A DNA stretch of 64,000 nucleotides, from the NCBI RefSeq assembly GCF_016907335.1, contig NZ_JAFBBT010000001.1:682001-746000 (forward strand), given 5' to 3'. Both the position numbers and the translations under genes were made by a program. The notes under the pieces were generated by a model, which ran no database searches, was not told the origin of the DNA, and saw only the letters and a program-made list of their open reading frames with translations. Within the stretch, counting starts at the first letter, position 1. Every line of letters starts with the position of its first letter. Source of the stretch: Curtobacterium herbarum. GTDB taxonomy: Bacteria > Actinomycetota > Actinomycetes > Actinomycetales > Microbacteriaceae. Of this stretch, positions 7,477 to 16,771 are shown in pieces.

Positions 7477-9249
7477 GTGTCCGCACCCGTCGCACCCCGT
7501 CGCCACCTGCACATCGCGAGCACCCGGTTCGGCGGGGCCGCCGTGCGACTCGCCCTGCCCGCGCTCGTCATCGGCGCCGGAGCGGGGCTCGCCGCTGTCG
7601 TGTTCCGCTGGCTGATCGAGCACGCGACGCTCGTGTTCAGCGGGCACGCGGACTACTCGGCCGTGACCGGGCACCCGGCGAACCCCTGGGTGCCGTGGCT
7701 CGGTGCCGGGTTCGTCGTGCTCGCGCCGGCGGTCGGCGGGCTGCTCTACGGCCCCCTCATCCAGCGCTTCGCCCCTGAGGCACGCGGCCACGGCGTCCCC
7801 GAGGTGATGTTCGCCATCGCGCGGAACGGCGGGCGCATCCGGGGGAGTGTCGCGGTGGTGAAGGCCCTGGCCAGTGCGATCTGCATCGGCGCCGGCGGAT
7901 CGGTCGGGCGCGAGGGGCCCATCATCCAGATCGGTTCCGCGCTCGGGTCGACGATCGGGCGGTGGATGCGGATGCCCGAGGTCCGGCTGCGGACCCTGGT
8001 GGCCTGCGGCGCTGCGGGCGGCATCTCCGCGACGTTCAACGCGCCCGTCGCCGGGGTGTTCTTCGCCCTCGAGCTCCTGCTCCGCGACTTCACGCCCACG
8101 TCGTTCGGCGCGGTGGCGATCGCGAGCGTCACCGCGGCACTGATCGGACGCGCGGCGTTCGGTGACACGGCGTTCCTGCACCTGCCGTCGATCGGGGCCG
8201 TCACGCCGCCCGAGTACCTGCTCTTCGCGGCGCTCGGGCTGCTCGCCGGAATGATCGGCATCGGCTTCACCCGGGTGCTGTACCTGGTCGAGGACGCCTG
8301 CGACCTGATGTGGGCGGCGTCGCGTGGTCCGGAGTGGCTGCGCCCGGTCGTCGGTGGAGTGGTGCTCGGCGCCCTGCTGCTCGCGCTCCCGCAGCTGTAC
8401 GGCGTCGGCTACCCGGTGCTCGAACGGGGTGTCGCCGGGCAGTACGCGATCGGGTTCCTGGCGGTGCTGGTCGTGGGGAAGGTGCTCGCGACGTCGCTGA
8501 CGCTCGGCATCGGGGGGTCCGGCGGGGTGTTCGCGCCGTCGCTGTTCGTCGGTGCCATGGCGGGAGCGGGCTTCGGTGAGGTCGTCGCGATGATCGACCC
8601 GGCGATGCGCGGCCAGGTCGGGGCCTTCGCGGTGGTCGGGATGGCCGCGGTGTTCGCCGGGTCGACGCGGGCGCCGATCACCGCCGGGATCATGCTGTTC
8701 GAGCTGACCGGGGACACCGCCCTGCTGCTGCCGATCGTCGTCGCGGTCGTCATCGCCACCGCCGTGTCGAAGGTGCTGTCGCGGGACACCATCTACACGC
8801 TGAAGCTCAGCCGACGCGGGGTCGACCTGACGGACTCGGCCGGAGCGGCGCCGTCGCTGGCCGACGCCACGGCGGGTGGTTCGGCGCGGGCACTCGGCCC
8901 GGTGCTGTCGTCCGGAGCGTCGGCGGCGCAGGCCCTCGAGGTGCTCGAGGACCACGACGGGGACCCCGTCGTGCTCGTCGACACCGACGGGGCGTTCGTG
9001 GGCGTCGTGTCGGCCCGCTCCGTCGGTGACGCCGTGCTCGGTGACCAGGACTTCGCGTCCCGTCCGGCCACCGACGTGGTCGCGGACGTGCGCGCGGTCC
9101 CGACGACCGCGCTGCTGCGGGACGTCGTCCCCGAGGTGGTGGGTGCCACCGAGACCAGCGGCCTGCCCGTCGTCGACGGGTCCGGCCGGCCGGTCGGGTG
9201 GCTCGGCCCGGCCGACGCGCTGCGTGCCCTGGTGCCGTCCACGACGTAG
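7477..9249 (+). CDS. CLC family chloride channel/transporter with CBS domains
   Basis: This 590-residue protein has hallmark CLC selectivity motifs: GSVGREGP near residue 145 (with the gating Glu), GGSGGVFAPSLF in the second half, and about ten membrane helices. The last 150 residues fit paired cytosolic CBS regulatory domains (EDHDGDPVVLVDTDGAFVGVV and TSGLPVVDGSGRPVGWL). The GTG at 7477 is chosen because TGGAGG precedes it and MSAPVAPRR leads into the first helix. At the position of the internal proton glutamate of E. coli ClcA I read ALELLL, so channel versus exchanger activity is open. It follows marR, with a putative operator between. Confidence 0.88.
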   Translation: MSAPVAPRRHLHIASTRFGGAAVRLALPALVIGAGAGLAAVVFRWLIEHATLVFSGHADYSAVTGHPANPWVPWLGAGFVVLAPAVGGLLYGPLIQRFAPEARGHGVPEVMFAIARNGGRIRGSVAVVKALASAICIGAGGSVGREGPIIQIGSALGSTIGRWMRMPEVRLRTLVACGAAGGISATFNAPVAGVFFALELLLRDFTPTSFGAVAIASVTAALIGRAAFGDTAFLHLPSIGAVTPPEYLLFAALGLLAGMIGIGFTRVLYLVEDACDLMWAASRGPEWLRPVVGGVVLGALLLALPQLYGVGYPVLERGVAGQYAIGFLAVLVVGKVLATSLTLGIGGSGGVFAPSLFVGAMAGAGFGEVVAMIDPAMRGQVGAFAVVGMAAVFAGSTRAPITAGIMLFELTGDTALLLPIVVAVVIATAVSKVLSRDTIYTLKLSRRGVDLTDSAGAAPSLADATAGGSARALGPVLSSGASAAQALEVLEDHDGDPVVLVDTDGAFVGVVSARSVGDAVLGDQDFASRPATDVVADVRAVPTTALLRDVVPEVVGATETSGLPVVDGSGRPVGWLGPADALRALVPSTT

Positions 9250-9289
9250 ACGGGAGGCCCGTGGCGGATCCGCCACGGGCCTCCCGTCT
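9248..9289. terminator. 42-bp perfect palindrome, bidirectional terminator
   Basis: AGACGGGAGGCCCGTGGCG pairs without mismatch with its complement around GATC. It starts in the clc stop codon and ends 14 bp before the convergent oxidoreductase stop, so it can serve both genes. It has no T-tract. Confidence 0.8.
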
Positions 9290-9303
9290 GTGCACTGGTC
9301 GCG

Positions 9304-10296
9304 CTACGGGCGCAGGAGCACCTTGCCGACGCGACCCGCGGTGTCGCTCGCGCGGGCGGCGTCACGGGCGTCCTCGAACGCGAACGTCTCGGACACGGGG
9401 AGCGTGAGCGACCCGTCGAGCACGCGCGTGATGAGCTCGCCGAAGAGCTGCTGCTTCGTCTCGGCCGGCATGGTGCGGCTGACGACGCTGCCCCAGAAGC
9501 CCTTGACGGTCAGCTGGCCGAAGATGACCTTGCCGGACGGGATCTCGAGCGTGGGGGAGGCCATCGCGCCGAAGACGACGAGCGTGGCGTTCTCGCCCAG
9601 CACCGAGGCGATGTCGCCCGCTGCCGGGCCACCGACGGACTCGACGCCGGCGACGATCGGGGCGCCACCGGTGATCGCGGTGACCTGGTCCTGCCAGTCG
9701 TCCGCGTCGGTGGCGACGATGCGCTCGACGCCCTGTGCGCGGAGTTCCTCGACACCGGCGGCGCGACGCACCAGGCCGATGACGTTGATGCCGCGGGCGG
9801 CACCGAGCTGGGCGACCATGCGGCCGACCGCACCGTTGGCGGCGTTCTGGATGATCCAGTCACCCTCGTGCAGGTCGAGCGAGTGCAGCAGGCTGATCGC
9901 GCTGAACGGCATCGAGACGAGCTGGGCGGCGGACTCGTCGGGCATCGCGTCCGGCACCGGGATGAGCCCGGCGGCGTCGGCGACGTAGTACTCGGCCCAG
10001 ACGCCGAACGTGCCACCGGCGACGCGCTGGCCGACGGTGAGGTTCGTGACGCCCTCGCCCAGGGACTCGACGACGCCGAGGGCCTCGGTGCCGGACTGCG
10101 CGGGCAGCTCGGGCTTGAAGCCGTAGGTGCCGCGGATGGTCCACAGGTCGTGGTTGTGGATCGGGGAGAGCACGGTCCGGACGAGGACCTGGCCGGCGCC
10201 CGGGGTGGGGACGGGGCGCTGGTCGACGGTCAGGACGTCGGCGGGCTCGCCGAACTGCGGGTGGACGACGGCGCGCATCGTGTTCTGGTCTGCCAT
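9304..10296 (-). CDS. Zinc-independent MDR-family NADPH oxidoreductase (quinone/enoyl reductase type)
   Basis: This 330-residue medium-chain reductase has an N-terminal GroES-like fold (GAGQVLVRTVLSPIHNHDLWTIRGTYG) and a nucleotide-binding fold with NAANGAVGRMVAQLGAARG. The cysteine/histidine zinc ligands of alcohol dehydrogenases are absent, so quinone-reductase-like or 2-enoyl-thioester-reductase-like activity is expected. It starts 3 nt after the ohr stop and is surely co-transcribed with it. In the ohr operon it may detoxify reactive carbonyls or quinones formed during peroxide stress, which is inferred from context. Confidence 0.82.
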   Translation of the reverse strand: MADQNTMRAVVHPQFGEPADVLTVDQRPVPTPGAGQVLVRTVLSPIHNHDLWTIRGTYGFKPELPAQSGTEALGVVESLGEGVTNLTVGQRVAGGTFGVWAEYYVADAAGLIPVPDAMPDESAAQLVSMPFSAISLLHSLDLHEGDWIIQNAANGAVGRMVAQLGAARGINVIGLVRRAAGVEELRAQGVERIVATDADDWQDQVTAITGGAPIVAGVESVGGPAAGDIASVLGENATLVVFGAMASPTLEIPSGKVIFGQLTVKGFWGSVVSRTMPAETKQQLFGELITRVLDGSLTLPVSETFAFEDARDAARASDTAGRVGKVLLRP

Positions 10297-10299
10297 GGT

Positions 10300-10722
10300 T
10301 CAGTCCTCCGAGACGGTGATCGTGACGTCGATGTTGCCGCGCGTCGCGTTCGAGTACGGGCACACCTGGTGGGCGGCGTCCGCGAGGGCCTGGGCCTGGT
10401 CGTGGTCCATGCCCGGGATGACGACCTCGAGCATGACGGCGAGCTGGAAGCCGCCCTGGCCGTTCGGGCCGATCTGGACGCGACCGCCGACGGAGGAGTC
10501 GGCGACCTTGACCTTCTGCGAGCGGGCGACGCCCTGCAGGGCGGAGTGGAAGCACGCGGCGTAGCCGGCGGCGAAGAGCTGCTCGGGGTTGGCGCCGGCG
10601 CCGGAGCCGCCCATCTCCTTGGGGATGGCCATGTCCAGCTCGAACGTGCCGTCGCTGGTCTGGACCTTGCCGTTGCGGCCTTCGCCGGTGGACAGGGCTT
10701 CTGCGGTGTAGAGGACGTCCAT
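10300..10722 (-). CDS. ohr: Organic hydroperoxide reductase Ohr
   Basis: This 140-residue OsmC/Ohr-family thiol peroxidase has the two reactive cysteines in their standard settings: C57 in GYAACFHSAL and C121 in HQVCPYSNATRGN. The start MDVLYTAEA and the length match Ohr. It reduces organic hydroperoxides using lipoylated proteins. The OhrR-type regulator lies 32 bp upstream on the same strand and an oxidoreductase follows 3 bp downstream, giving an ohrR-ohr-oxidoreductase unit. Confidence 0.93.
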   Translation of the reverse strand: MDVLYTAEALSTGEGRNGKVQTSDGTFELDMAIPKEMGGSGAGANPEQLFAAGYAACFHSALQGVARSQKVKVADSSVGGRVQIGPNGQGGFQLAVMLEVVIPGMDHDQAQALADAAHQVCPYSNATRGNIDVTITVSED

Positions 10723-10754
10723 GTGGGGTTCCTTCCTTCGTGGGGTCTGTGTGG

Positions 10755-11207
10755 TCAGTCCGCGACCGGGGCGGGGGCGGCCGCCGCTCGGTGCATCGCC
10801 TCGGTGAGGTGCTGCAGGGTCGCGATGAGTTCGACGGCCGACTGCTCGTCGGTCAAGCCGGTGCCCGCGGCGATACGCGCCGGGACGTGGGCGAGTTCGG
10901 TGCGCAGGGCGCGTCCGCGGTCGCCGGTGGTGACGGTGACGACACGCTCGTCGGTGCTGCGGCGCTCGCGGCGGACCAGATCGGCCTGCTCCATGCGCTT
11001 GAGGAGCGGGGAGAGCGTGCCGGAGTCGAGCTGCAGGTGTTCGCCCAGGCTCGAGACGGTCTGGTCGCCCTCGACCCACAGGGTCACGAGGACCAGGTAC
11101 TGCGGGTAGGTGAGGCCCCACGGCTCGAGCATCGAGCGGTACGCCTGGGTGGTCGCCCGGGTCGCTGCGTAGAGGGAGAAGCACACCATCTCGTCGGTCA
11201 CGGGCAT
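10755..11207 (-). CDS. ohrR: OhrR organic peroxide sensor (MarR family)
   Basis: This 150-residue protein has the OhrR signature VCFSLYAATRATTQAYR, whose Cys10 corresponds to the peroxide-sensing cysteine of Bacillus OhrR. It continues with LTYPQYLVLVTLW and the recognition helix LDSGTLSPLLKRMEQADLV, and a DER wing follows. A TTG start at 11243 would add 12 residues but would run through the putative operator, so the ATG at 11207 (preceded by GTGGTGG) is preferred. It should repress itself and ohr until oxidised. Confidence 0.9.
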   Translation of the reverse strand: MPVTDEMVCFSLYAATRATTQAYRSMLEPWGLTYPQYLVLVTLWVEGDQTVSSLGEHLQLDSGTLSPLLKRMEQADLVRRERRSTDERVVTVTTGDRGRALRTELAHVPARIAAGTGLTDEQSAVELIATLQHLTEAMHRAAAAPAPVAD

Positions 11208-11217
11208 GTCCACCACT

Positions 11218-11244
11218 GTTGCACGCGACCGGGTTGCGCACAAC
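11218..11244. promoter_or_regulatory. OhrR operator candidate
   Basis: GTTGCGCACAAC (11233-11244; arms GTTG/CAAC) and a second TGTTGCAC half-site (11218-11225) lie 11-37 bp upstream of ohrR. The position fits autoregulation; binding is inferred. Confidence 0.45.
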
Positions 11245-11348
11245 TCAGTTCACCGGATGCCCAGGGTCCAGGGTGCACGACGGCGATGTGCCGTCAGCGC
11301 ACGGCGGGACGGGTGTCGTCGGGGCCGGTTAGGCTGGCCGGACCGAAG

Positions 11349-12353
11349 ATGACCAGCAACCACGCAGCCTCCGCACCGACGACGACCACAGCGATCCCGC
11401 GAGTCGGCTCCTCGGCGTCCCACGGCAAGACGATCCTGATCGGCGAACACGCCGTGGTCTACGGCGCACCCGCCCTCGTCCTGCCGGTGACCGACGTCCG
11501 CGTGACCGCCACCGCGACGCCGCTGCCGGCCGGCGCGGAGCCGACGCTGGAGTCGACGGTCCACACCGGACCGCTCGGCAACGCACCCGCCGCCGTGCTG
11601 CCCACCGTCACCGCCGTCACCGCGACGCTCCGGCACCTGGCGCAGACCGGACACCCGGCCGCCGCGGACCTGCCACTGCACGTCCTGGTCGACAGCCAGG
11701 TCCCGACCGCCCGGGGCATGGGTTCCAGCGCCGCCGTCGCCGCTGCCGTCACCGCCGCCGTCGCCGACGTGTTCGGTGTCGCGCTCGACACCGACACCCA
11801 CCACGAGCTCATCCAGGAGTGCGAGCGCGTCGCGCACGGCCGCCCCTCCGGACTCGACGCCCGCGGGGTCGTCGCCACCGAACCCGTCTGGTTCGCCGCC
11901 GGCGTCATCGAGCCCGTGCAGGTCACCGGCCGGTTCGTCTTCGTCGTCGCCGACACCGGCGTCCCGGGCCACACCCGCGCCGCCGTCGCCGCCGTCCGCG
12001 AACGCCACGACCGCGCCCCCCAGATGGTCGACGCCGTCGTGGAGCGCATCGGCGGACTCGCCCGGACCGCCCGTGGCACACTCGTGGACGGCGACGCCCA
12101 GGGCCTCGGTGCCACCATGGACGCCGCGCACGAACTGCTCACCACCCTCGACGTGTCGAGCGGCGACCTCGACCGGCTCGTCGGTGCCGCACGCAGCGCG
12201 GACGCCCTCGGCGCGAAGCTCACCGGCGGTGGCCGCGGCGGATGCGTCCTGGCGCTCGCCGCCGACGACGAGCACGCCGCCCGCATCGCGACCGCACTGC
12301 GGAGCGCCGGGGCGACCGCCACCTGGACCACCTCGATCGGAGCCCGCGCCTGA
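11349..12353 (+). CDS. mvk: Mevalonate kinase
   Basis: This 334-residue GHMP kinase opens with SHGKTILIGEHAVVYG, has the ATP loop PTARGMGSSAAVAAA in its middle and TGGGRGGCVLAL near the end. It phosphorylates mevalonate and is first in a five-gene operon whose neighbours share overlapping start and stop codons. The ATG at 11349 follows a TAGGCT hexamer (11330-11335) and gives a short N-terminal extension; a slightly later start cannot be excluded. Order and sequence resemble the mevalonate cluster of Streptomyces CL190. Confidence 0.92.
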   Translation: MTSNHAASAPTTTTAIPRVGSSASHGKTILIGEHAVVYGAPALVLPVTDVRVTATATPLPAGAEPTLESTVHTGPLGNAPAAVLPTVTAVTATLRHLAQTGHPAAADLPLHVLVDSQVPTARGMGSSAAVAAAVTAAVADVFGVALDTDTHHELIQECERVAHGRPSGLDARGVVATEPVWFAAGVIEPVQVTGRFVFVVADTGVPGHTRAAVAAVRERHDRAPQMVDAVVERIGGLARTARGTLVDGDAQGLGATMDAAHELLTTLDVSSGDLDRLVGAARSADALGAKLTGGGRGGCVLALAADDEHAARIATALRSAGATATWTTSIGARA

Positions 12354-13348
12354 TGACCTCCACCGCCGTCGCGCACCCCAACATCGCGCTCGTGAAGTAC
12401 TGGGGCAAGGCAGACGCCGACCTCGCGCTGCCCGCCACCGGCAGCGTCTCGATGGGCCTCGACGTCTTCCCCACCACGACCGCCGTCACCCTGCTCGACC
12501 AGGGGGAACAGGACGCCTTCACCCTGAACGGCCGCGTCGTCGACGACGGTGCACTGGTGCGGGTCGAGCGCTTCCTGGACCTGGTCCGCGACCTGGCCGG
12601 CTCCGACGCCCGCGCCGCCGTGGTCTCGGAGAACACCGTGCCCACCGGCGCCGGGCTGGCCTCGAGCGCCTCGGGCTTCGCCGCACTCGCCGTCGCGGCG
12701 GCCGACGCCTACGGCCTGGACCTGTCCGCACGTGACCTGTCCCGACTCGCCCGACGCGGTTCCGGTTCGGCCACGCGATCGATCCCCGGCGGGGTGTCCG
12801 TCTGGCACGCCGGCGACGACCAGGCCTCGTTCGCCGAGACCGTCCCCGCGCCGCCGATGGCCATGGTGGTCGTCACGATCAACGACGGCCCGAAGGAGAT
12901 CGGCTCGCGCGAGGCGATGCGCCGCACCATCGCGACGTCGCCGTTCTACCCGGCGTGGGTGACCTCGACCACCGTCACCGTGGACGACATGCTCGCCGCG
13001 TGCGCCGCGGGCGACTTCACCCGGATCGGCGAGCTCACCGAGAGCAACGCGCTCCGCATGCACGCCACGATCGAGGGCGCCTTCCCGCCGATCCGCTACC
13101 TGAACAGCCGCAGCGTCGCCGTGTTCGACGCCGTCGCCGCGATGCGCGCCGACGGGCTCGAGGCGTACGCCACCGCGGACGCCGGCCCGAACGTCGTCGT
13201 GCTCTGCCGACCGGAGGACCGGGCCCGGGTGGCGACGGCGCTCGACGGCCAGGGTGCGGTCATCGAGTCCGGCACCGGACCAGCCGCACGCCTGCTCCGC
13301 TCCGAAGGCACGGGGGAGAACCCCGAGGCAGAGGAGAGCATCAGGTGA
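12353..13348 (+). CDS. mvaD: Diphosphomevalonate decarboxylase
   Basis: This 331-residue GHMP protein has the family start AHPNIALVKYWGKAD and the phosphate loop VPTGAGLASSASGFAAL, followed by RRGSGSATRSIPGGVSVW, the decarboxylase signature. It converts 5-diphosphomevalonate to isopentenyl diphosphate. Its ATG overlaps the mevalonate kinase stop (TGATG), and its own stop overlaps the next GTG, so translation is probably coupled. Confidence 0.93.
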   Translation: MTSTAVAHPNIALVKYWGKADADLALPATGSVSMGLDVFPTTTAVTLLDQGEQDAFTLNGRVVDDGALVRVERFLDLVRDLAGSDARAAVVSENTVPTGAGLASSASGFAALAVAAADAYGLDLSARDLSRLARRGSGSATRSIPGGVSVWHAGDDQASFAETVPAPPMAMVVVTINDGPKEIGSREAMRRTIATSPFYPAWVTSTTVTVDDMLAACAAGDFTRIGELTESNALRMHATIEGAFPPIRYLNSRSVAVFDAVAAMRADGLEAYATADAGPNVVVLCRPEDRARVATALDGQGAVIESGTGPAARLLRSEGTGENPEAEESIR

Positions 13349-14424
13349 TCGAGTTCCGAGCCCACGGCAAGCTGTTCGTGGCGGGCGAGTACGCCGTCGT
13401 CGAGCCCGGACAGCCGTCGGTGCTCATCGCCCTCGACCGGGCGATCACCGCCCGGGTCACCGAGGGACACGGCGCCGGCAGCGTGCACTCCCAGGAGTAC
13501 GGCAACCTCCCGCTGACCTGGACCCGTGCCGAGGACGGCCTGGCGCTCGACCGTGAGCACCACCCCTACGACTACGTGATGGCGACGATCGACCTGGTCG
13601 AGAAGCTCCGCGCCGAACTCGGCATCGCACCGCGCTTCCACGACCTGCGCATCGAGAGCCAGCTCGACGACGCCAGCGGCCGGAAGTTCGGCCTGGGGTC
13701 CTCGGCCGCGGTGACCGTCGCGACCGTCGGTGCCCTCGACCGCTTCTACGGCCTCGGGCTCTCGCAGCGCCGGCGCTTCATGGTGGCGTTGCTCGCCACG
13801 ATCCGGGTCGCCCCGCGTGCGTCCGGCGGCGACCTGGCGGCCAGCACGTTCGGCGGTTGGCTCCGGTACAGCGCGCCCGACCGGGAGGCCCTGGCCGGCC
13901 TGCTCGACGAGCGCTCGGTCTCCGCGATCCTCGACGACGAACAGGCGTGGGCCGGCTTCGACGTCGAGCACCTGCCCGCACCGGCCGACCTGCGCCTCCT
14001 GGTCGGGTGGACCGGGTCCCCGGCGTCCACCACCAAGCTCGTCGGCGTCGTGCGCCGACACCGCGACGGCGACTACGCGGCGTTCCTCGACGCCAGCCGG
14101 GCCTGCGTCGACGACCTGACCACGGGCCTCCGGACCGGCGACGCCGACCGGACGCTCGCCGCGCTCCGTCGCGCACGCGGCCTGCTGCAGGGCCTCGGCA
14201 CGTCCGTCGGCTCGCAGATCGAGACCCCGCGGCTCGCGACCCTGTGCGACGTCGTCGAGGCCGCCGGCGGGGCCGCGAAGCCCTCCGGCGCCGGCGGCGG
14301 CGACTGCGGCATCGCGCTCGTCCCCACGGACGGCGACGACGCCGAGATCCTCCGCGCCTGGGAGGCGCACGACATCAGGCACCTCAGCGTCGCGGTGCAA
14401 CCCGAGGAAGGGACCACGCGATGA
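13345..14424 (+). CDS. Phosphomevalonate kinase
   Basis: This 359-residue GHMP kinase has N-terminal FRAHGKLFVAGEYAVVEPG, the ATP loop RKFGLGSSAAVTVATVGAL and GAAKPSGAGGGDCGIAL at the C-terminus. It makes 5-diphosphomevalonate for the decarboxylase encoded just upstream. The GTG at 13345 overlaps the mvaD stop by 4 nt and places the first strand at the usual distance. In the CL190 cluster an isomerase gene (fni) follows this position; here HMG-CoA reductase follows directly. Confidence 0.9.
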   Translation: MIEFRAHGKLFVAGEYAVVEPGQPSVLIALDRAITARVTEGHGAGSVHSQEYGNLPLTWTRAEDGLALDREHHPYDYVMATIDLVEKLRAELGIAPRFHDLRIESQLDDASGRKFGLGSSAAVTVATVGALDRFYGLGLSQRRRFMVALLATIRVAPRASGGDLAASTFGGWLRYSAPDREALAGLLDERSVSAILDDEQAWAGFDVEHLPAPADLRLLVGWTGSPASTTKLVGVVRRHRDGDYAAFLDASRACVDDLTTGLRTGDADRTLAALRRARGLLQGLGTSVGSQIETPRLATLCDVVEAAGGAAKPSGAGGGDCGIALVPTDGDDAEILRAWEAHDIRHLSVAVQPEEGTTR

Positions 14425-15485
14425 GCGTCCTGCAGACCCCGATCCCGACGAAGTGGGTCGGGCCGATCCGCGTCAGCGGCAACGCCGTCGAGGGCGAGCA
14501 CGAGGTGCCCCTCGCCACCTACGAGTCGCCGCTCTGGCCCTCCGTCGGTCGTGGCGCCCGGATCTCGCGGATGATCGAGGGCGGCATCGTCTCGACCGTC
14601 GTCGACGAGCGGATGACCCGCTCCGTCGTCGTCCGTGCCGCCAGTGCGGCCGCCGCGCACCTCTCCGCCGGTCGGATCCTGGCCCGCCAGGACGAACTCG
14701 AGACGATCGTCGTCGGGCAGAGCCGGTTCGCGAAGCTCATCGAGGTGCACCCGGAGATCGTCGGGGACCTGCTGTTCCTGCGCTTCGCCTTCACGACGGG
14801 TGACGCCTCCGGCCACAACATGGTGACCCAGGCGGCGGACACGCTGCTGCCGGCGATCCTGGCCTGGGAGCCCGAGCTCCGCTACGTGTCGATCTCGGGC
14901 AACTTCTGCTCCGACAAGAAGGCCACCGCGGTGAACGGCATCCGTGGGCGCGGGCGCAACACCATCGCCGAGATCGTGATCCCGGGCGAGGTCGTCGAGA
15001 AGCGCCTGCGGTCCTCGACCGAGCGGATCGTCGAGCTCAACACCGCGAAGAACCTGGTCGGCTCGACCATCGCCGGAGCCCTGCGGTCCGCGAACGCGCA
15101 CTACGCCAACATGCTGCTCGGCTTCTACCTGGCCACCGGGCAGGACGCCGCCAACATCGTCGAGGGCTCGCAGGGCATCACGCTCGCCCAGGCCCGCGGC
15201 GACGACCTGTACTTCTCGTGCTCGCTGCCGCACCTGATCGTCGGCACCGTCGGCAACGGCAAGGGCAACGACCTGCCCGTCGTCGAGGACGCCCTGGTGC
15301 GCCTCGGCTGCCGGGAGGACCGCGAGCCCGGTGCCAACGCCCGCCGCCTGGCCGCACTCTGCGCCGCCACCGTGCTGTGCGGGGAACTCTCGCTGCTCGC
15401 CGCCCAGACGAACCCGGGCGAGCTGATGGCAGCCCACGTCGCGATGGAACGCCGCGGCCACCGACCTGAAGGAGCTTCGGCATGA
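14421..15485 (+). CDS. mvaA: Hydroxymethylglutaryl-CoA reductase
   Basis: This 354-residue HMG-CoA reductase carries the conserved blocks PLATYESPLWPSVGRGA, DASGHNMVTQAAD, GNFCSDKKATAVNGI (catalytic Lys), ATGQDAANIVEGSQG and GTVGNGKG, and ends LCGELSLLAAQTNPGEL. The sequence runs nearly in step with the Streptomyces enzyme of the CL190 mevalonate cluster. It reduces HMG-CoA to mevalonate with NADPH. The ATG lies within the stop of the upstream kinase (ATGA), and the stop overlaps the next start. Confidence 0.95.
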   Translation: MSVLQTPIPTKWVGPIRVSGNAVEGEHEVPLATYESPLWPSVGRGARISRMIEGGIVSTVVDERMTRSVVVRAASAAAAHLSAGRILARQDELETIVVGQSRFAKLIEVHPEIVGDLLFLRFAFTTGDASGHNMVTQAADTLLPAILAWEPELRYVSISGNFCSDKKATAVNGIRGRGRNTIAEIVIPGEVVEKRLRSSTERIVELNTAKNLVGSTIAGALRSANAHYANMLLGFYLATGQDAANIVEGSQGITLAQARGDDLYFSCSLPHLIVGTVGNGKGNDLPVVEDALVRLGCREDREPGANARRLAALCAATVLCGELSLLAAQTNPGELMAAHVAMERRGHRPEGASA

Positions 15486-16654
15486 CCGCCCAGCACCCAC
15501 TCGCACTGGGCATCCACGACCTCGCCATCGCGACGGGGCACCACGTGCTCGACCTCGACGACCTCGCTGCCGCCAACGGCGTGGACCCCGCGAAGTACCA
15601 CGTCGGCATCGGCCAGGACGCCTTCAGTGTCCCCGCCCCCGACGAGGACATCGTCACGATGGGCGCCGCCGCCGCGAAGCAGGTGATCGACCGCCACGGC
15701 GTCGACGGCATCCGCACGGTGCTGTTCGCCACCGAGTCCGGCGTCGACCAGTCGAAGGCCGCCGGTGTGTACGTGCACGGGCTGCTCGGCCTGCCGCGCA
15801 ACGTCCGCGTCGTCGAGCTGAAGCAGGCCTGCTACGGCGGGACCGCGGCGGTGCAGATGGCCCTCGGCATCATCGCCCGCGACCCGAGCGAGCGGGTGCT
15901 CGTCATCGCCGCCGACGTCGCCCGCTACGACGTCGAGACCGCCGCCGAGCCGACGCAGGGTGCCGGAGCGGTCGCGATGCTCATCGCCGCCGACCCCGAC
16001 CTGATCGAACTCGAGCCGCAGTCCGGGCTGTTCACCGCCGACGTCGACGACTTCTGGCGGCCCAACGACCGCTCGACCGCGCTCGTCGACGGCCGCCTGT
16101 CCGTCACCGCCTACGTCGACTCGTTCATCGGCGCCTGGGACGACCTGGCATCGCGCGGTGGCCCCGGCATCGAGGCGATCGACCGCTTCGTCCACCACCA
16201 GCCGTTCACGAAGATGGCGATCAAGGCGCACCGGAAGCTCGCCCAGCACGTGGGTGTGCCGTTCGAGGAGACCGAACTCGCGATCGGCTTCACGTACAAC
16301 CGGCAGACCGGCAACACGTACACGGCGTCGCTCTGGATCGCCCTCGGGGCGCTGCTCGACCTGGACGACGACCTGGCCGGCGCCCGCATCGGCATGTTCA
16401 GCTACGGCTCGGGCAGCGTCGGTGAGCTGATGACCGGCGTCGTCCGTCCCGAGTACCAGCAGCACCGCCGTACCGGCCGGGTGCACGAGCTGCTCGCCGC
16501 GCGGGTACCGCTGTCGGTCGAGGTGTACCGCGAGCTGCACGCCGCCGGCGCGGCCACGAGCGAGGACGTCGAGCGCCCCCGCGTCACCACGGCACCGTTC
16601 CGGTTCGCCGGGGTGTCCGGTGGTGCACGCCACTACGAGGCGACCGCCGCCTGA
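15482..16654 (+). CDS. mvaS: Hydroxymethylglutaryl-CoA synthase
   Basis: This 390-residue thiolase-fold enzyme condenses acetyl-CoA and acetoacetyl-CoA. The catalytic triad is recognisable: Glu85 in ATESG, Cys117 in KQACYGGTAA and the His in HHQPFTKMA (residue 239). It closes the mevalonate operon, overlapping the reductase stop by 4 nt. About 115 bp of intergenic DNA follows, with three copies of CTGACCGGGG and an imperfect GGGAGGCCCG-type hairpin before the convergent glycosyltransferase gene. Confidence 0.95.
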   Translation: MTAQHPLALGIHDLAIATGHHVLDLDDLAAANGVDPAKYHVGIGQDAFSVPAPDEDIVTMGAAAAKQVIDRHGVDGIRTVLFATESGVDQSKAAGVYVHGLLGLPRNVRVVELKQACYGGTAAVQMALGIIARDPSERVLVIAADVARYDVETAAEPTQGAGAVAMLIAADPDLIELEPQSGLFTADVDDFWRPNDRSTALVDGRLSVTAYVDSFIGAWDDLASRGGPGIEAIDRFVHHQPFTKMAIKAHRKLAQHVGVPFEETELAIGFTYNRQTGNTYTASLWIALGALLDLDDDLAGARIGMFSYGSGSVGELMTGVVRPEYQQHRRTGRVHELLAARVPLSVEVYRELHAAGAATSEDVERPRVTTAPFRFAGVSGGARHYEATAA

Positions 16655-16771
16655 CCGGGGCGTCCGGCGTCTGACCGGGGCGGCTGTCGCCTGACCGGGG
16701 TGCCCGGCCCGGCCGCGTCGCCTGTGCTCGGCGTCGTCCCGGGAGGCCCGTGACCGGCTCCCCGGGGCGGG

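Noticed and set aside
5147..7495. 782-residue minus-strand frame opposite the sugar transporter and MarR genes
   Set aside because: Charged, repetitive composition, no domain, and fully antisense to convincing genes.
7453..9276. 607-residue minus-strand frame opposite clc
   Set aside because: Shadow of the CLC reading frame; no start signal and no family.
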